From: Clostridiales bacterium
GTDB taxonomy: Bacteria; Bacillota; Desulfotomaculia; Desulfotomaculales; VENG01
Assembly: GCA_021736985.1 (NCBI GenBank)
Contig: JAIPEW010000002.1
Span: forward strand, 159,844-223,843
Length of the DNA: 64,000 nucleotides
Direction of reading: 5' to 3'
In this document: one piece after another, positions 63,876 to 64,000 of the stretch
How the letters are laid out: each line of letters begins with the position of its first letter
Position numbering within the stretch: position 1 is the stretch's first letter
Notes under the pieces: model-generated
Told to the model about the DNA's origin: nothing
What the model saw: only the letters and a program-made list of their open reading frames with translations
Databases searched by the model: none
Program-made: the position numbers and the translations under genes

Positions 63876-64000
63876 ACTCCGGCACATAAAATTGTCCGAG
63901 CTCAATCGGCCTCGGGCGCCGGAGAACTCGCTTCGCTCAGACATGCACCGGCGCTTTTCCTCGGCCTCAATCGCTCTCTGAATGCGCCTCCGTACGTCCG

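Noticed and set aside
1..64000. CRISPR array, rRNA, intact insertion sequence or prophage
   Set aside because: No regularly spaced repeats, no rRNA blocks and no transposase, integrase or phage structural genes were seen. The holin-like protein at 17.1-17.4 kb has no phage neighbours.

Overview
The window reads as a low-GC, anaerobic, endospore-forming member of the Clostridia, of the Desulfotomaculum/Peptococcaceae type. This rests on sporulation genes (yqfC, yqfD, spoIIP, spo0B), the Firmicutes-style hrcA-grpE-dnaK-dnaJ operon with a perfect CIRCE element, tungsten-type aldehyde:ferredoxin oxidoreductases, molybdenum-cofactor genes and selenocysteine coding. Species cannot be named from sequence alone. 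Most genes lie on the minus strand.

Layout. 0-3.4 kb: yqfD (cut by the window edge) and yqfC, then a divergent selenium pair. Minus: a thioredoxin-fold selenoprotein whose UGA splits it in a naive ORF call. Plus: selD, itself with an in-frame UGA at codon 17, followed by yedF. 3.4-19.2 kb: a conserved housekeeping block (rpsU, HIT, mtaB, rsmE, prmA, dnaJ, dnaK, grpE, hrcA, hemW, lepA, spoIIP, rpsT, holA). 19.3-37 kb: an aldehyde/alcohol redox island. It holds two AORs, three iron-type alcohol dehydrogenases, a ferredoxin, a GltD-like flavoprotein fused to ferredoxin and MvhD-like domains, mobB-moaC-moaA and a ModE-like regulator. It also holds a cytosolic histidine kinase with an NtrC-type regulator; two sigma-54 promoters sit in front of AOR2 and the second ADH. 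An orphan glycine-betaine-type binding protein lies inside the island. 37-47.4 kb: ACT plus PFL-family pair, a thioredoxin-reductase homologue, a DMT exporter, a siroheme-reductase-like ferredoxin, a permease split into two half genes, and an RND pump with its adaptor.

47.4-48.2 kb is a gene-poor stretch built of dispersed repeats, with a lone intrinsic terminator that hints at a small RNA. 48.2-54.2 kb: a small sigma-like factor, a Crp/Fnr regulator, then spo0B-obg-proB-proA. 54.3-62.2 kb is an accessory block lying between obg/spo0B and rplU-rpmA, genes that are adjacent in Bacillus. It carries an unrecognised HTH/zinc-ribbon-like protein, two tandem paralogous small ORFs (29 and 50 codons), a peptide/nickel-type ABC transporter with FmdE, and a second copy of the dispersed repeat. 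62.3-64 kb: rplU-rpmA with promoter and leader, and a DUF364-type protein.

How it fits together (inference). The AORs use a tungsto- or molybdopterin cofactor that the nearby mo genes help make. They interconvert acids and aldehydes with ferredoxin, the ADHs interconvert aldehydes and alcohols, and the kinase/sigma-54 activator pair switches part of this on. The most novel items are the Sec thioredoxin-fold protein with its 23-bp inverted-repeat control region, the AOR-linked GltD/MvhD fusion, the tandem small ORFs, the dispersed structured repeat, and several genes that appear to start at AUU.
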